A stretch of DNA of 46,227 bases from IMG/VR virus record IMGVR_UViG_3300009285_001551, positions 1 through 46,227 of that record. One strand, 5' to 3'. Shown one piece after another: positions 16,071 through 24,390 of this stretch. The number at the start of each line of letters is the position of its first letter. Within the stretch, counting starts at the first letter, position 1. A program made the translations under genes and the position numbers. The notes below the pieces were generated by a model that worked only from the letters and a program-made list of their open reading frames with translations, made no database searches and had not been told where the DNA came from. The DNA comes from a virus.

Positions 16071-17831
16071 CTAGTTTATCGCCACTCCGGGGCCTTGGGT
16101 AATCAAAGAAGCCGTGTTTGCGGCCCGATTAAAAGCATCGGCAGATTGATTCGCAAGCCGTCTTGACTTTCGCGCCGCCTCGTTTCGCATCCATCTATCG
16201 CTCTGGTCCGGTGTCTCTTGGTCAATCATGGGAATGTAAGTTCGATTTCGCATCCCGGCAGACCATGCCGCCTGCCGAGCGTCTTCCGCGCCCTCTGCGG
16301 CCTTTGCCCTCCATTCACGCTCCCACGGCGGGTATTGAGAAACATAGGGCATAAAATTGCGCCAAGTGTCCGACGACGCTGCTTCTCGACGATATTCTGG
16401 ATACCTCTTTTGCAGCTCGGGGTCTATTATATCAGCCATTCCGATTTCGCCCCGGACTCTCTTCATAAGAGCATCCGTTTTGGCGCTCGCTTTGCTAAAA
16501 TCGGAATCGAGCGATTCCTCCGTTACGCTTTTGGGGCTTTCGAGGCCGAGGTTTCGCATAAGTTGACGCTTAAAAGCGTATTTCAATCCGCCCTGTTTTG
16601 CCCAACCAAAAAAATCTGTTAACTCACCCTGTTCTTGTGGGAATGTTTTCTCCGCCGCCTTCATTCTTTTTTTCCATTGCAAGTACTTAATTGGATGCGC
16701 TGCGCTCGGCTTAGAGAAATCTTCTCTGCCGCCCCCAGCAATAGAAACTCCTTCACCCCATCCAACCCCCGCCCCCCCTTTACCATCGGATTCAGAGCCG
16801 GGATATTTCTCCCCGAGCTCTGTAGCGTATTTCTGTGTGGCAATTCCAGTCGCTACTCCGGCTACAGCTCCTGGGACACCTCCAACCCTTCCTCCCAAGA
16901 CGCCCAAGGCTGCAATTTTTGTCAGATCATCCCAACCGACGCCAAGTGTTTTTGTAATTCCGACCTTGATTGCCTTGGCGATTACCGGCGTCCAAATTTC
17001 TATTAGCTCGACTGAAGCAGAAAGGACTGTCTTTAAATTCCCAAGAATCTTTTCCTTGTCAAAAAACCCCGTATCGTTAACTTCATTGATCGCTGCCGCG
17101 ATTTTCTTTAACCATGCCTCGACTGGTTCTTGAACTAACGCGCCAAAAGATTCCTTGACATTTTCAACCGCGTTGCCCATCTGAATCCAAGGATCAGCCG
17201 CCGCCTCTGCCGTGCCAACTGAACGCGCGGAAATCGCCGCCAGAATCTTGTTGAAATCGCCGTCCTTGAAAATATCTTCAGCGATTCCAAGCCCCATTAA
17301 ACCGCGCCCCTGACCCCTGAAAGCCCGAATCAGGGCTTGGCCCCCTATCCCCCTAGCCGCCAGATCAATCGCAACCGGAAGGGCGAGATAGGCTTTCTCT
17401 ACATCACCAAGGCCGACAACCAATTCAGCGAAAGTCTGGCGCACCGCCGCGTCGTCAAAATTCGTCTTAGCCTGGATCGTTCGCGCAATAGACTCAATTC
17501 GTTTTTCTTGCGCCGCGTAAGTGCTATTCACGGTTCGCAATGAACGATCAAGCTCTCGAATCCCTTGGACTTCTTTTTGACGGAGTCCGATGGATTGCTT
17601 GGTAAAAGAAATCAGGCTGCGCGTTCCTGAGACGACCCCGCGAATGCCAAGTTTGATTCCCTCGACAACAAGAGCGCCCTTGACAAAGGAAGTGGTCATG
17701 GACTGGCCGGATTGCTTGGCTGCCGCGCCGAGAGAAGTCAACCCGGATTTCGCGTCGGCAATGGCTTGTTTCGCCCCGCTCGAATCCCCGCCGATGGTAA
17801 GGACGGCTTGAGTTTGTGGTGTTGACGCCAT
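16071..17831 (-). CDS. Tape measure protein
   Basis: 586 residues, starting with a Ser/Ala/Lys-rich helix (SGAKQAIADAKSGLTSLGAAAKQSG) typical of tape measures. A hydrophobic segment (FVKGALVVEGIKLGIRGVV) and long helices (QEKRIESIARTIQAKTNFDDAAVRQ-type) follow. A small Gly/Ala/Val-rich region (VLGGRVGGVPGAVAGVATG) may be membrane-active. It lies directly after the frameshifted chaperone genes, as expected. The modest length predicts a fairly short tail. Confidence 0.88.
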   Translation of the reverse strand: MASTPQTQAVLTIGGDSSGAKQAIADAKSGLTSLGAAAKQSGQSMTTSFVKGALVVEGIKLGIRGVVSGTRSLISFTKQSIGLRQKEVQGIRELDRSLRTVNSTYAAQEKRIESIARTIQAKTNFDDAAVRQTFAELVVGLGDVEKAYLALPVAIDLAARGIGGQALIRAFRGQGRGLMGLGIAEDIFKDGDFNKILAAISARSVGTAEAAADPWIQMGNAVENVKESFGALVQEPVEAWLKKIAAAINEVNDTGFFDKEKILGNLKTVLSASVELIEIWTPVIAKAIKVGITKTLGVGWDDLTKIAALGVLGGRVGGVPGAVAGVATGIATQKYATELGEKYPGSESDGKGGAGVGWGEGVSIAGGGREDFSKPSAAHPIKYLQWKKRMKAAEKTFPQEQGELTDFFGWAKQGGLKYAFKRQLMRNLGLESPKSVTEESLDSDFSKASAKTDALMKRVRGEIGMADIIDPELQKRYPEYRREAASSDTWRNFMPYVSQYPPWEREWRAKAAEGAEDARQAAWSAGMRNRTYIPMIDQETPDQSDRWMRNEAARKSRRLANQSADAFNRAANTASLITQGPGVAIN

Positions 17832-17834
17832 GAG

Positions 17835-18104
17835 CTATCTCTTTTTCTCCCCAAGTTTTTCCAGAATTGCTGGTGTCATTAGCGCAGGCGAAATTGACAG
17901 GGGAATTTTTTCACGCGCCTCAGATTTCTGAAAGTGCTTCTCAAGCAGCCAGACAGATTCTCCGATTGCGTCCATCATGTCAGCAACCCGCCATTCACCA
18001 GTCTTTAATTCTCTCAGCACCTGCCTCGGAGTAGCACCGCAGCGATACCGCGCCGCCATGAAAAGTCTCGAAAGTTCATGCAGCGCGAGCGCGGTGCTTA
18101 GGCG
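17835..18104 (-). CDS. Tail assembly chaperone, frameshift extension (gpT-like)
   Basis: This frame is open from the slippery site at 18104 to the stop at 17835 and adds 89 residues (beginning RLSTALALHELSRLF) to the upstream chaperone, for a 217-residue fusion. An internal ATG at 18059 could give a 74-residue product but has no convincing ribosome-binding site. In lambda-like phages the T domain recruits the tape measure protein during tail assembly. Gene order (tube, G/GT, tape measure) supports this. Confidence 0.75.
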   Translation of the reverse strand, partial: RLSTALALHELSRLFMAARYRCGATPRQVLRELKTGEWRVADMMDAIGESVWLLEKHFQKSEAREKIPLSISPALMTPAILEKLGEKKR

Positions 18105-18487
18105 TTTTTTGCTTCAGGCGTTTCCGCGCCAACGACCTTGATTTCATAATCAGGGCCATTGCCCGCCGCGCAGCGAATAAAGGTTTCTGCGTTTGAAACA
18201 TCAAAGACGTGCTCTTTCAAGAGCGCGGCAATTGTTTCGGCGCGATAGTTGAAGGCGAGAAGTCCGTTTGCCAACTTTCTCAGCGCCGCGTGTTGTGTCC
18301 CCAACGGCTTGGTCTTGTCGAGTTCATCAATAGCGGTCATGCAAATATCGCCAGCCTCATCAAGGCTCGCCGCCGTCACGAAATATGCCTTGCCATCGTT
18401 TCCCTTGACCTTAAAGCCGATAGGGGTCGGGATGCCAGAGTCGGGCATGACAATTTCTGAAACCTCGACGACTTTTTCATCTGCCAT
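18098..18487 (-). CDS. Tail assembly chaperone (gpG-like)
   Basis: 129 residues between the tail-tube genes and the tape measure. It starts acidic (MADEKVVEVSEIV), has an alpha/beta core (GDICMTAIDELDKTKPLG, YRAETIAALLKEHVF) and ends ETPEAKNA. The last codons contain an in-frame A-AAA-AAC heptamer, so a fraction of ribosomes should shift to -1 and make the longer fusion. Function by position and frameshift architecture. Confidence 0.78.
   Translation of the reverse strand: MADEKVVEVSEIVMPDSGIPTPIGFKVKGNDGKAYFVTAASLDEAGDICMTAIDELDKTKPLGTQHAALRKLANGLLAFNYRAETIAALLKEHVFDVSNAETFIRCAAGNGPDYEIKVVGAETPEAKNA
18104..18110 (-). promoter_or_regulatory. -1 ribosomal frameshift slippery site A-AAA-AAC
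   Basis: On the transcribed strand codons GCA-AAA-AAC-GCC-TAA end the gpG-like gene; the heptamer A|AAA|AAC is in the correct phase two codons before the stop. After a -1 slip the frame continues CGC-CTA-AGC without a stop into the downstream chaperone frame. This matches the X-XXY-YYZ rule for tail chaperone frameshifts. Confidence 0.8.
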
Positions 18488-18499
18488 AAAGCCTCCCCT

Positions 18500-18991
18500 T
18501 TATGCTGCTGTTAATGTCAACGGTGAAGTCGAACCGTCGGCAGAGTAGAGTTTGATATTGATTACATATTCCCCGCGATCCCCGCCTCCAGAAGTTACCG
18601 ACGTAACTTTTCCCACTGCGCTTGCGGCATTTTGTAGCGTGATCGTTGTAAGCGGAGACGCCGCCGCCGTCCCTTCGGCTTCAAATTGGATTGAAATGCA
18701 ATCCGCCAACACGCCCGCGCCGGAAATTGCCGTTCCAGCCGGAAAAGTCTGTGTCGCTCCATAAGCGTCAAGTGTGCGGATCGTAAGCGTGAAACTCTTG
18801 CTCACTACACCGCCGTTTCGGGCCATTACATCACCATCACTGAGGTTGCGGAAAATCGAAGTCTCCTCAGTATAGGTTGCTTCGAGCACGTCATTCAAAA
18901 CCGTGAGTGCTCCAGCAGATGGTTTTAGCTGGGTCTGCTCCAGTTTCGGTCGGCCCTTCAAGAGTTGGTTCTTTGCTGCTCCGATAGGCAT
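18500..18991 (-). CDS. Tail tube protein, paralog A
   Basis: 163 residues, clearly homologous to its upstream neighbour: both start ..GKNQLL.G or AKNQLLKG, share VLEA.Y..E...F.NLSDGDV, GGVV.K.(F/Y)(T/S)LT(I/L)RTLD, and end with GDR.EY...I.L(Y/F)S.DGST.PLT. The beta-rich sequence just upstream of the chaperones fits a major tail protein. Its central loop (AISGAGVLADCISIQF) is longer than in the paralog. Confidence 0.65.
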   Translation of the reverse strand: MPIGAAKNQLLKGRPKLEQTQLKPSAGALTVLNDVLEATYTEETSIFRNLSDGDVMARNGGVVSKSFTLTIRTLDAYGATQTFPAGTAISGAGVLADCISIQFEAEGTAAASPLTTITLQNAASAVGKVTSVTSGGGDRGEYVINIKLYSADGSTSPLTLTAA

Positions 18992-19015
18992 TGTAGCAAT
19001 TCCTTCCCGTGGCTC

Positions 19016-19465
19016 TTACGCCACAAATGTGAGCGGCGCTGTCGAGCCGTCGTCTGAGAATAAATCAATCTCTACCGTATATTCGCTTCGATCCCCCGCA
19101 CCCGACGAAACGCTGCGCACAACGCCCGTCGCTCCGGTATCGCCAACAAGCGAAAGCGTTCCCGACCCGTCACCTTTAGCGTCAAAAGTAATATCAAAGG
19201 CCGTGATCGAAGTCCCCTGTCTAAGATATTGCGTCACGCTAAACCCATCCAAGGTTCGTAGGGTCAGTGAGTAGGTTTTTTCAACCACACCCCCGTCGCG
19301 CTCGCAAACATCGCCGTCGCTGAGATTTGAAAAGTTGTTGACTTCAGAGGAGTATATCGCTTCCAGCACATCGTAAATCGAACGCGGCGTTGCGCTGATT
19401 GTCAGGGAAACGCTAGAGGGCTTCCCGTGTAACAGTTGGTTTTTCCCCGCTGCAATGAGAGCCAT
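19016..19465 (-). CDS. Tail tube protein, paralog B
   Basis: 149 residues, paralogous over its full length with the gene at 18500-18991. It retains NLSDGDV, GGVVEKTYSLTLRTLDG and the C-terminal DGSTAPLTF. Two divergent copies next to each other suggest duplication of the tube gene; one may form the tube and the other a variant ring, or both may co-assemble. Which is the major protein cannot be told from sequence. Confidence 0.65.
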   Translation of the reverse strand: MALIAAGKNQLLHGKPSSVSLTISATPRSIYDVLEAIYSSEVNNFSNLSDGDVCERDGGVVEKTYSLTLRTLDGFSVTQYLRQGTSITAFDITFDAKGDGSGTLSLVGDTGATGVVRSVSSGAGDRSEYTVEIDLFSDDGSTAPLTFVA

Positions 19466-19489
19466 TGTGAATCACTCCTTCCTGTTATT

Positions 19490-19954
19490 TTATCTTACAT
19501 CTCTTGCCCAGCTCATCAAAACCCGGCAAATTGCCCGTTGCCCAACCTGTCCCTTCCAAATCAATTCCTGCGGGTCAAAGGTTAAATCAATGTCTTCGGC
19601 CTTGAAGCCGCTCACTAGACTCGCCTCCTGACTCTTGAGCGCCAGAATCGCATCGCTCAGGAGTTGCAGTGCGTTTTCTCTGTCGCTTATTCGCGCAACC
19701 CCGCCCGTGACATTCCCGCCGACGTAGGCAGAAATTTCTATCCGCACCGTGGCAGCGTTTGAATCGCTTGTAAAATCTCCGTCCTCATCGCTCCCGCTAT
19801 AGTCAATAAACACGGTCGGCCCGCTTGCCCGCGAAAAACCAACCGGCGGTTGTCCAATATGCACCGCCACCTTTTCGTTCTGAGTTTTCAGACCCGCCTT
19901 TCGTATCGCTTCCGCGATATTTTGAATTGCCGTGATGACCCGCGCCGTCGCCAT
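19490..19954 (-). CDS. Tail terminator-like protein
   Basis: 154 residues located between the connector and the tube genes, the position of gpU-type tail terminators. N-terminal helix (VITAIQNIAEAIRKAGL), strands (KVAVHIGQPP, TVRIEISAYVGG), then a helix (ENALQLLSDAILALKSQ) and closing strands (ICRVLMSWA) match the alpha/beta plan of that family. Stop and next start are well spaced. Confidence 0.6.
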   Translation of the reverse strand: MATARVITAIQNIAEAIRKAGLKTQNEKVAVHIGQPPVGFSRASGPTVFIDYSGSDEDGDFTSDSNAATVRIEISAYVGGNVTGGVARISDRENALQLLSDAILALKSQEASLVSGFKAEDIDLTFDPQELIWKGQVGQRAICRVLMSWARDVR

Positions 19955-20512
19955 TTAGAAAAGCCTCGTCGCTGTTTTCTTGCTCGCGTTCAAAACAATC
20001 CAACCGCCCCTTGCAAGCGTCTCGTCCATTGCCGCTTTTACCAGATCGGGAATGCGCTTCAAGTCATCCTCTGTCCAGAAAAACAGAGGCCGCTTCTCCT
20101 CGGCCCAAATATAATAGGCAAGCCTTGGGTCTAATATGGCCTCATACTTTGGCGGATCGGCCTGCAGCGTGATCGTCTTGTCTCCCTTGTTCCCGACGGT
20201 CGTTGCTGCTTTCAGAACCTTGCCGGTGCGAATCCAAATCTTTGTCGAAATGACCACGTTCGGGCGCGGCTCGCCCTCGATGGCCTTTCCAATGTGTGAA
20301 GCCTTCCAGTTAAAATAAGACGGGGAAAGCGGCTCCCAGTCCTGCGCGTCAATGACCGCCTTCAACCCGGACGGCCCAAACTTGTATTTATCTATCGTCT
20401 TGAACGCCAACAAGATAGAGTCGTCCACGATCTTATCGCTCATGGTCGTGAATAAAACCGCTTTGGGAATCTTCAGAGAAACATTAAGATTCAAAAATCC
20501 GCGAATTGCCAC
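19955..20512 (-). CDS. Neck / virion morphogenesis protein (Mu gpG / HK97 gp10-like)
   Basis: 185 residues, directly abutting the tail terminator gene. It contains the segment PLSPSYFNWK followed by WIRTGKVLKA, a pattern typical of phage virion morphogenesis (tail completion) proteins. The C-terminal part has a helix ending ILDPRLAYYIWAEEKRPLFFW, also usual for the family. It likely joins head and tail. Confidence 0.6.
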   Translation of the reverse strand: MAIRGFLNLNVSLKIPKAVLFTTMSDKIVDDSILLAFKTIDKYKFGPSGLKAVIDAQDWEPLSPSYFNWKASHIGKAIEGEPRPNVVISTKIWIRTGKVLKAATTVGNKGDKTITLQADPPKYEAILDPRLAYYIWAEEKRPLFFWTEDDLKRIPDLVKAAMDETLARGGWIVLNASKKTATRLF

Positions 20513-20532
20513 CTGAAGGTCGCTCCGCTATC

Positions 20533-21432
20533 TTACCCGCGCACAACTATCCCGCTCGTATATCCCCCCTGCGGTTGCGGCCAGCGCGTTTCCCTCACAA
20601 GATCAATCTCATCAAAGTAGTCAATGCCCGACGCTCGCCCACCTTCGCTTTCTTTCAACTCGGCAAGCATGGTTTCAAAATACTCTTTAAGAGATTTTGT
20701 CTGCTCGGAAAACTCTGACATTTCCCCGTGTTGGGAGAGAATGTCATACGCAAGCCAGCGTAGTGCCAGCGCCTTCAGGGTGGGAGGTGGGGTGGGAAGT
20801 GTGTGGGAATAATCCGAAAATACTGAGTCGCCCCGCTCAAGCCCTGGGCTGAAGGCTACTATTGCGGTGGACAGCGACCAGAGCGTTGAATCCATTTTGT
20901 CTTCATCCGTCCGGTAATCATAAGACGCGGGCGGAAAGTTCTTATAGAGCTTGAGCGTCCCCGTCGTCGGCGTGATTTTGAGGGTCGCGCTTGTCTGCGC
21001 GCTCGTTGCCGATTTTACAAGAATCTCGCCTTCGATTTTTGTGTGCATCGCCCGATATTTTTCAGGCAGCCGCGACTTGAATACCGCGATTGATTGAGGC
21101 AGATAGGTCGTAAATTCTGTCGAAGTCATCAGCAGGCGCGGACGGGCGCGAATAACCCAAGTGGCCGATGCTCCGGTGAGATTGCTGTCGAGCGTCAAGA
21201 CCGTTGGAGTATTAGAAACGATCTGGTAATAGGAATTCCCAACGAGCAAATAAAAGCCTTCATGTTCATTGACCTCCCACGTAGCCGCCCCAACCGTGTA
21301 AGTGAGATTCCCGCCAACCCCGCCCGTGCCGGAAGCCTTATTTATGAGCCAAGGCCCGCGCACGGTCGCGCCCGGATTAATATAGGGTTGAACCTCTGAG
21401 GAGATGATACCATAGTCGTCGGGGTTTGCCAT
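20533..21432 (-). CDS. Head-tail connector protein with inserted beta module
   Basis: 299 residues. Residues 33-95 carry the most diverged copy of the recurrent module (SGTGGVGGNLTYT...SNTPTVLTL...LTGASATW). The rest is helical (LKALALRWLAYDILSQHGEMSEFSEQ; LKEYFETMLAEL), resembling head-completion or adaptor proteins. Position between minor head and neck genes fits. A decoration module inside a connector is unusual. Confidence 0.55.
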   Translation of the reverse strand: MANPDDYGIISSEVQPYINPGATVRGPWLINKASGTGGVGGNLTYTVGAATWEVNEHEGFYLLVGNSYYQIVSNTPTVLTLDSNLTGASATWVIRARPRLLMTSTEFTTYLPQSIAVFKSRLPEKYRAMHTKIEGEILVKSATSAQTSATLKITPTTGTLKLYKNFPPASYDYRTDEDKMDSTLWSLSTAIVAFSPGLERGDSVFSDYSHTLPTPPPTLKALALRWLAYDILSQHGEMSEFSEQTKSLKEYFETMLAELKESEGGRASGIDYFDEIDLVRETRWPQPQGGYTSGIVVRG

Positions 21433-21447
21433 TGTAATGAATCCTGC

Positions 21448-22044
21448 TTAGGCCGGCGGGGATAGCCTCGCCGCGTTTATGATTGCCCGTTTCTTCTGGA
21501 TCGGCCCCAACTTTGAAAACTGGCTGCGCGAAATACCGAGCCGCTGTGCTGCCGCCCCCGTCGCCTTGATCGGTGTTCGGGCGAGAGGGCGCAAACTCGA
21601 ATCCCCGCTCATGTCTTCAAATAATTGTGGCCCAATTTTCATCGCGCCTTCGCCGATAAGCGCTGCCCGCGCCTTGCCAACCGTTGCAGTCAATTCAGAG
21701 GGCGAAAGGTCTTTGAGATATTCAAACTGCTCTTGTGGCGGGAACTCATCGGCTAGACCGAGAAGTTCTATGTCCCCAAGCGGCGCATTCCAACAAACGC
21801 AAAGATCGTGGAGTGGCTCCATCGGAACTTCTTTCCCGCTTCCATCGTGATAAACCCCAAACCACTGCATACATTCAGCGCACGGCCCGCTTGCGCTTAC
21901 GCCTTCCATCCTCACAAAAGTATTCGCAGAATACGCCTTCTCTGCTTTTCTTGCCCGCCCCGCCATTTCTAAAAGCGACGGCACAAGACCTTCCGGCCCC
22001 ACATCCACAAACTCGACGGATAGGCTTATATTAAGCGGACTCAT
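21448..22044 (-). CDS. Minor head protein with Cys/His motif (Mu gpF-like)
   Basis: 198 residues. The middle has SGPCAECMQWFGVY and, further on, PLHDLCVCWNAPL: the CxxC...H..CxCxW arrangement of the C-terminal domain of Mu F/SPP1 gp7-type minor head proteins. The C-terminal part (KATGAAAQRLGISRSQFSKLG) looks like an HTH-like helical tail. It overlaps the gene for its upstream neighbour as ATGA. Such proteins enter the capsid and may be ejected with DNA. Confidence 0.7.
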   Translation of the reverse strand: MSPLNISLSVEFVDVGPEGLVPSLLEMAGRARKAEKAYSANTFVRMEGVSASGPCAECMQWFGVYHDGSGKEVPMEPLHDLCVCWNAPLGDIELLGLADEFPPQEQFEYLKDLSPSELTATVGKARAALIGEGAMKIGPQLFEDMSGDSSLRPLARTPIKATGAAAQRLGISRSQFSKLGPIQKKRAIINAARLSPPA

Positions 22045-22757
22045 CCCGTCGCGGCCTCAAGGTCTGGGGCTTCATGCCGACTTATTTGTTCCCCCGCCAA
22101 AATGTAGGCGGCATAATAAAGCCGTTCGGCAAATCGCGCCACGTTCCTGACTGCCGCATCCACAGCCCCTTCAATTATTTTGCCCGCATTCTCATGCAAG
22201 TCTCTTGCGTTGGGCTGTCGCCGCAGCTCTGCAATCACCGCGCCATAGATTCGGGCGGGGAGACCGTCAACAAAAAGCGAAATACCTTGTTCGACGGTCA
22301 GTCCTTCCGCGCCGCGAATTTCGGTCGCCTGTTTTTTTTCTCCCTCGCTCAATTCCAGCGTGGCTGTTATTCCGGGAAGTTGATTCATGGCCCGCGCGAG
22401 ATTCCCGCCGCGTGTCAAAAATGTTTTTCTGTGAGTTTCCGCAACTCCTCGCTCAATTTCTCTCCGAAGATCAAAAAACAAACGTGCCCCGCTTGTCGCA
22501 ATCGCGGTTTTGAAATTGTTGTCCCCTCTTAGCACACGCTCCGCTTTGGTCTGCTCGATAGGTGTGAGAGGTTCCGGCTTTAGGAAAACTTTGAAGGCTG
22601 GGCGCAAAATAACGAGCGCAAGTGAGTTTTTGATCGCTGTTGAAAATTTTGTGCCCAGCCCCAAAAGCCGTGCTTCATTGTCGGGCAGCGAGTGACCTTT
22701 GAAATCGTCACCGGCCTGTCGCACGGCGGCGATGAACTGTTGGGCCTTCTCATTCAT
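22041..22757 (-). CDS. Helical minor head-associated protein, 238 aa
   Basis: Largely helical, with Arg/Ala-rich segments (FFDLRREIERGVAETHRKTFLTRGG). The stop overlaps the start of the Cys/His minor head gene as ATGA. In related phages one long gene covers both parts, so this may be the N-terminal portion of a split minor head protein. That is inference from the overlap and the domain content. Confidence 0.5.
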   Translation of the reverse strand: MNEKAQQFIAAVRQAGDDFKGHSLPDNEARLLGLGTKFSTAIKNSLALVILRPAFKVFLKPEPLTPIEQTKAERVLRGDNNFKTAIATSGARLFFDLRREIERGVAETHRKTFLTRGGNLARAMNQLPGITATLELSEGEKKQATEIRGAEGLTVEQGISLFVDGLPARIYGAVIAELRRQPNARDLHENAGKIIEGAVDAAVRNVARFAERLYYAAYILAGEQISRHEAPDLEAATG

Positions 22758-22786
22758 ATTCTGAGGCTCCTCAGTCCACGCAAAGT

Positions 22787-23998
22787 TTACTCGAATATCA
22801 CATACATGAATGCAATTGCCTCGGTCTCAGTCACCGGCGTGGTTCCATCAGCTTCATCAAAGGAATAGACAGCGAAAGAGCCCGCGCCGGGACTGACAAC
22901 CCAACGACCCAAAGGAGCGCGTGTCGTGCTCAGGGGCATAACCATAACTTCAGAATTGCCCGTGCAAGCCGCCGCCGTTGTGGTGTCTGAGCTTGTGCCA
23001 CTATCAAAGGAGCCGCGAGTAGTGATAATGGCCCCCCATTCTTGAGCGTCAATCTTGAGCGCCGCCCCGCGCAGAGTTCCAGAAGCCACCACGTCGTCTT
23101 GGCTCCCCACGCTTGTTGACAGGGATAGTAAATCGGTTGTCCCCGTTCCTCCATTTGCAATTGGTAAAGCCCCGGTAATCGCTGCGCTTTGATTCAGAGC
23201 GACCGCACCAAATCCGATTGATGTACCGCTCCGCCGCAGCACTTGATTGTCCGAGCTAGCCGCGATAGATGCGTTATCAGCCGTCGAAGCCCCCGTCACG
23301 CCAAGCACCGACCGCGCAGAGCCTTGGGTGAGATTCGCAAACGGAAGGTCGCCGGTGACATCGGTTGTCAAATCTACCATCCCCGATCCTACGCCTCCTA
23401 GCGTCGGGGCTACTGCAACTCCCCCCGCCTGACTCCCCGCATCGCTCAGTGTCAACACGAGGTCGGTCGGAGCCGCCATTTGCTGCCCGTAAAGATAGAT
23501 CGCAGGAATGGCGATTGTGATTGTATCTCCTTCGTGCCAGCTATTGCCCGCCGAAGCGGACGTTGCAAAATCAGCCGTCGCCACGCCGTCGGTAAACGTC
23601 GGCTTAGGCGCGACTGAATAAGCGGGATTAAAAACCCCCGACCCGCTATCCGAGATCGTCCAGCTCGTCGGCGTCTGCCAGTCAAGAGCGGTCATCGCAT
23701 TTCCGTCGGCGTCTGTGACGGTCAGAGTAATGGTTCGCGTGGCTCCGGCATTGGCTTCAACGGACGTTACCACATCGTCAATCGTAGTGTTTTGCCGGAA
23801 GTCTCCCCGCGCCCCGGAAGCAACAGCTTGGAGGAAATTCGCCCCATCCCCATCATGCCAGAAACCATACTGATTAAGGACAACGGCGGCGGCTTCATCC
23901 GCTCCCGGCTCGGCTGCTTGCGTTTGAATTGTGAAGAAAGAAAAGACGGCGGCGAATAAAAACGCCATGAGCCGTCCGTGAGTTGTAAACCCCTTCAT
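22787..23998 (-). CDS. Fibre-like protein with Sec signal peptide
   Basis: 403 residues. The first 29 form a classic signal peptide: basic start (MKGFTTHGR), hydrophobic core (LMAFLFAAVFSFFTI) and an A-x-A site (QTQAA). The mature part has Ig-like strands (ITLTVTDADGNAMTA) and then a fibre-type linker (QSAAITGALPIANGGTGTTDL) and a beta C-terminus. A secreted protein encoded between capsid and connector genes is odd. It could be a decoration protein acquired from a host secreted gene, or act at the cell surface. Confidence 0.6.
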   Translation of the reverse strand: MKGFTTHGRLMAFLFAAVFSFFTIQTQAAEPGADEAAAVVLNQYGFWHDGDGANFLQAVASGARGDFRQNTTIDDVVTSVEANAGATRTITLTVTDADGNAMTALDWQTPTSWTISDSGSGVFNPAYSVAPKPTFTDGVATADFATSASAGNSWHEGDTITIAIPAIYLYGQQMAAPTDLVLTLSDAGSQAGGVAVAPTLGGVGSGMVDLTTDVTGDLPFANLTQGSARSVLGVTGASTADNASIAASSDNQVLRRSGTSIGFGAVALNQSAAITGALPIANGGTGTTDLLSLSTSVGSQDDVVASGTLRGAALKIDAQEWGAIITTRGSFDSGTSSDTTTAAACTGNSEVMVMPLSTTRAPLGRWVVSPGAGSFAVYSFDEADGTTPVTETEAIAFMYVIFE

Positions 23999-24013
23999 TT
24001 TTTTCTCCCTCTG

Positions 24014-24322
24014 CTACGGTTTTCCAAACATTTTGCGAATTGCCGCCATGCTATCTGTGCAAGCCTCTTGATGCGATTTAATGAACTCCGCCGTCTCTGG
24101 ATCGGCTGCGGTAAGCGTCGGCGGTATTCGTAGCGTCTCCGCCACGATGTTTTGAACCAACCGGCGATCCTGCATGATCGTCTGTCCGGCTTGATTTTTG
24201 AACCGGAGGATTCCATCCCAAGCCTTAACCGCTTCAGGCGGTTTCGCTTCCGGGGGCTTGACTTCCGGCGGTTTTTCCTCTGGCGGCTTTACGCCGGTCG
24301 CTTCTTTGTCTGCTTTTCCCAT
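24014..24322 (-). CDS. Proline-rich KPPE-repeat protein, 102 aa
   Basis: The N-terminal part holds five proline-glutamate units (VKPPEEKPPEVKPPEAKPPE and similar), a stiff extended linker. The C-terminal part is a compact helical region (RLVQNIVAETL; AADPETAEFIKSHQEAC). It follows the major capsid gene, so it may be a head-decorating or capsid-associated factor. No family recognised. Confidence 0.55.
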   Translation of the reverse strand: MGKADKEATGVKPPEEKPPEVKPPEAKPPEAVKAWDGILRFKNQAGQTIMQDRRLVQNIVAETLRIPPTLTAADPETAEFIKSHQEACTDSMAAIRKMFGKP

Positions 24323-24390
24323 GTTTCACCTCGGAGATTTTGAGGCGGGAAAGATGCGCTCCCCCGCCCCATCTTTTTTACATCACTCGA

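Noticed and set aside
24323-24390. Possible terminator after the capsid gene
   Set aside because: GGCGGG/CCCGCC can pair, but no T-run follows on the transcribed strand and the next gene starts at once.
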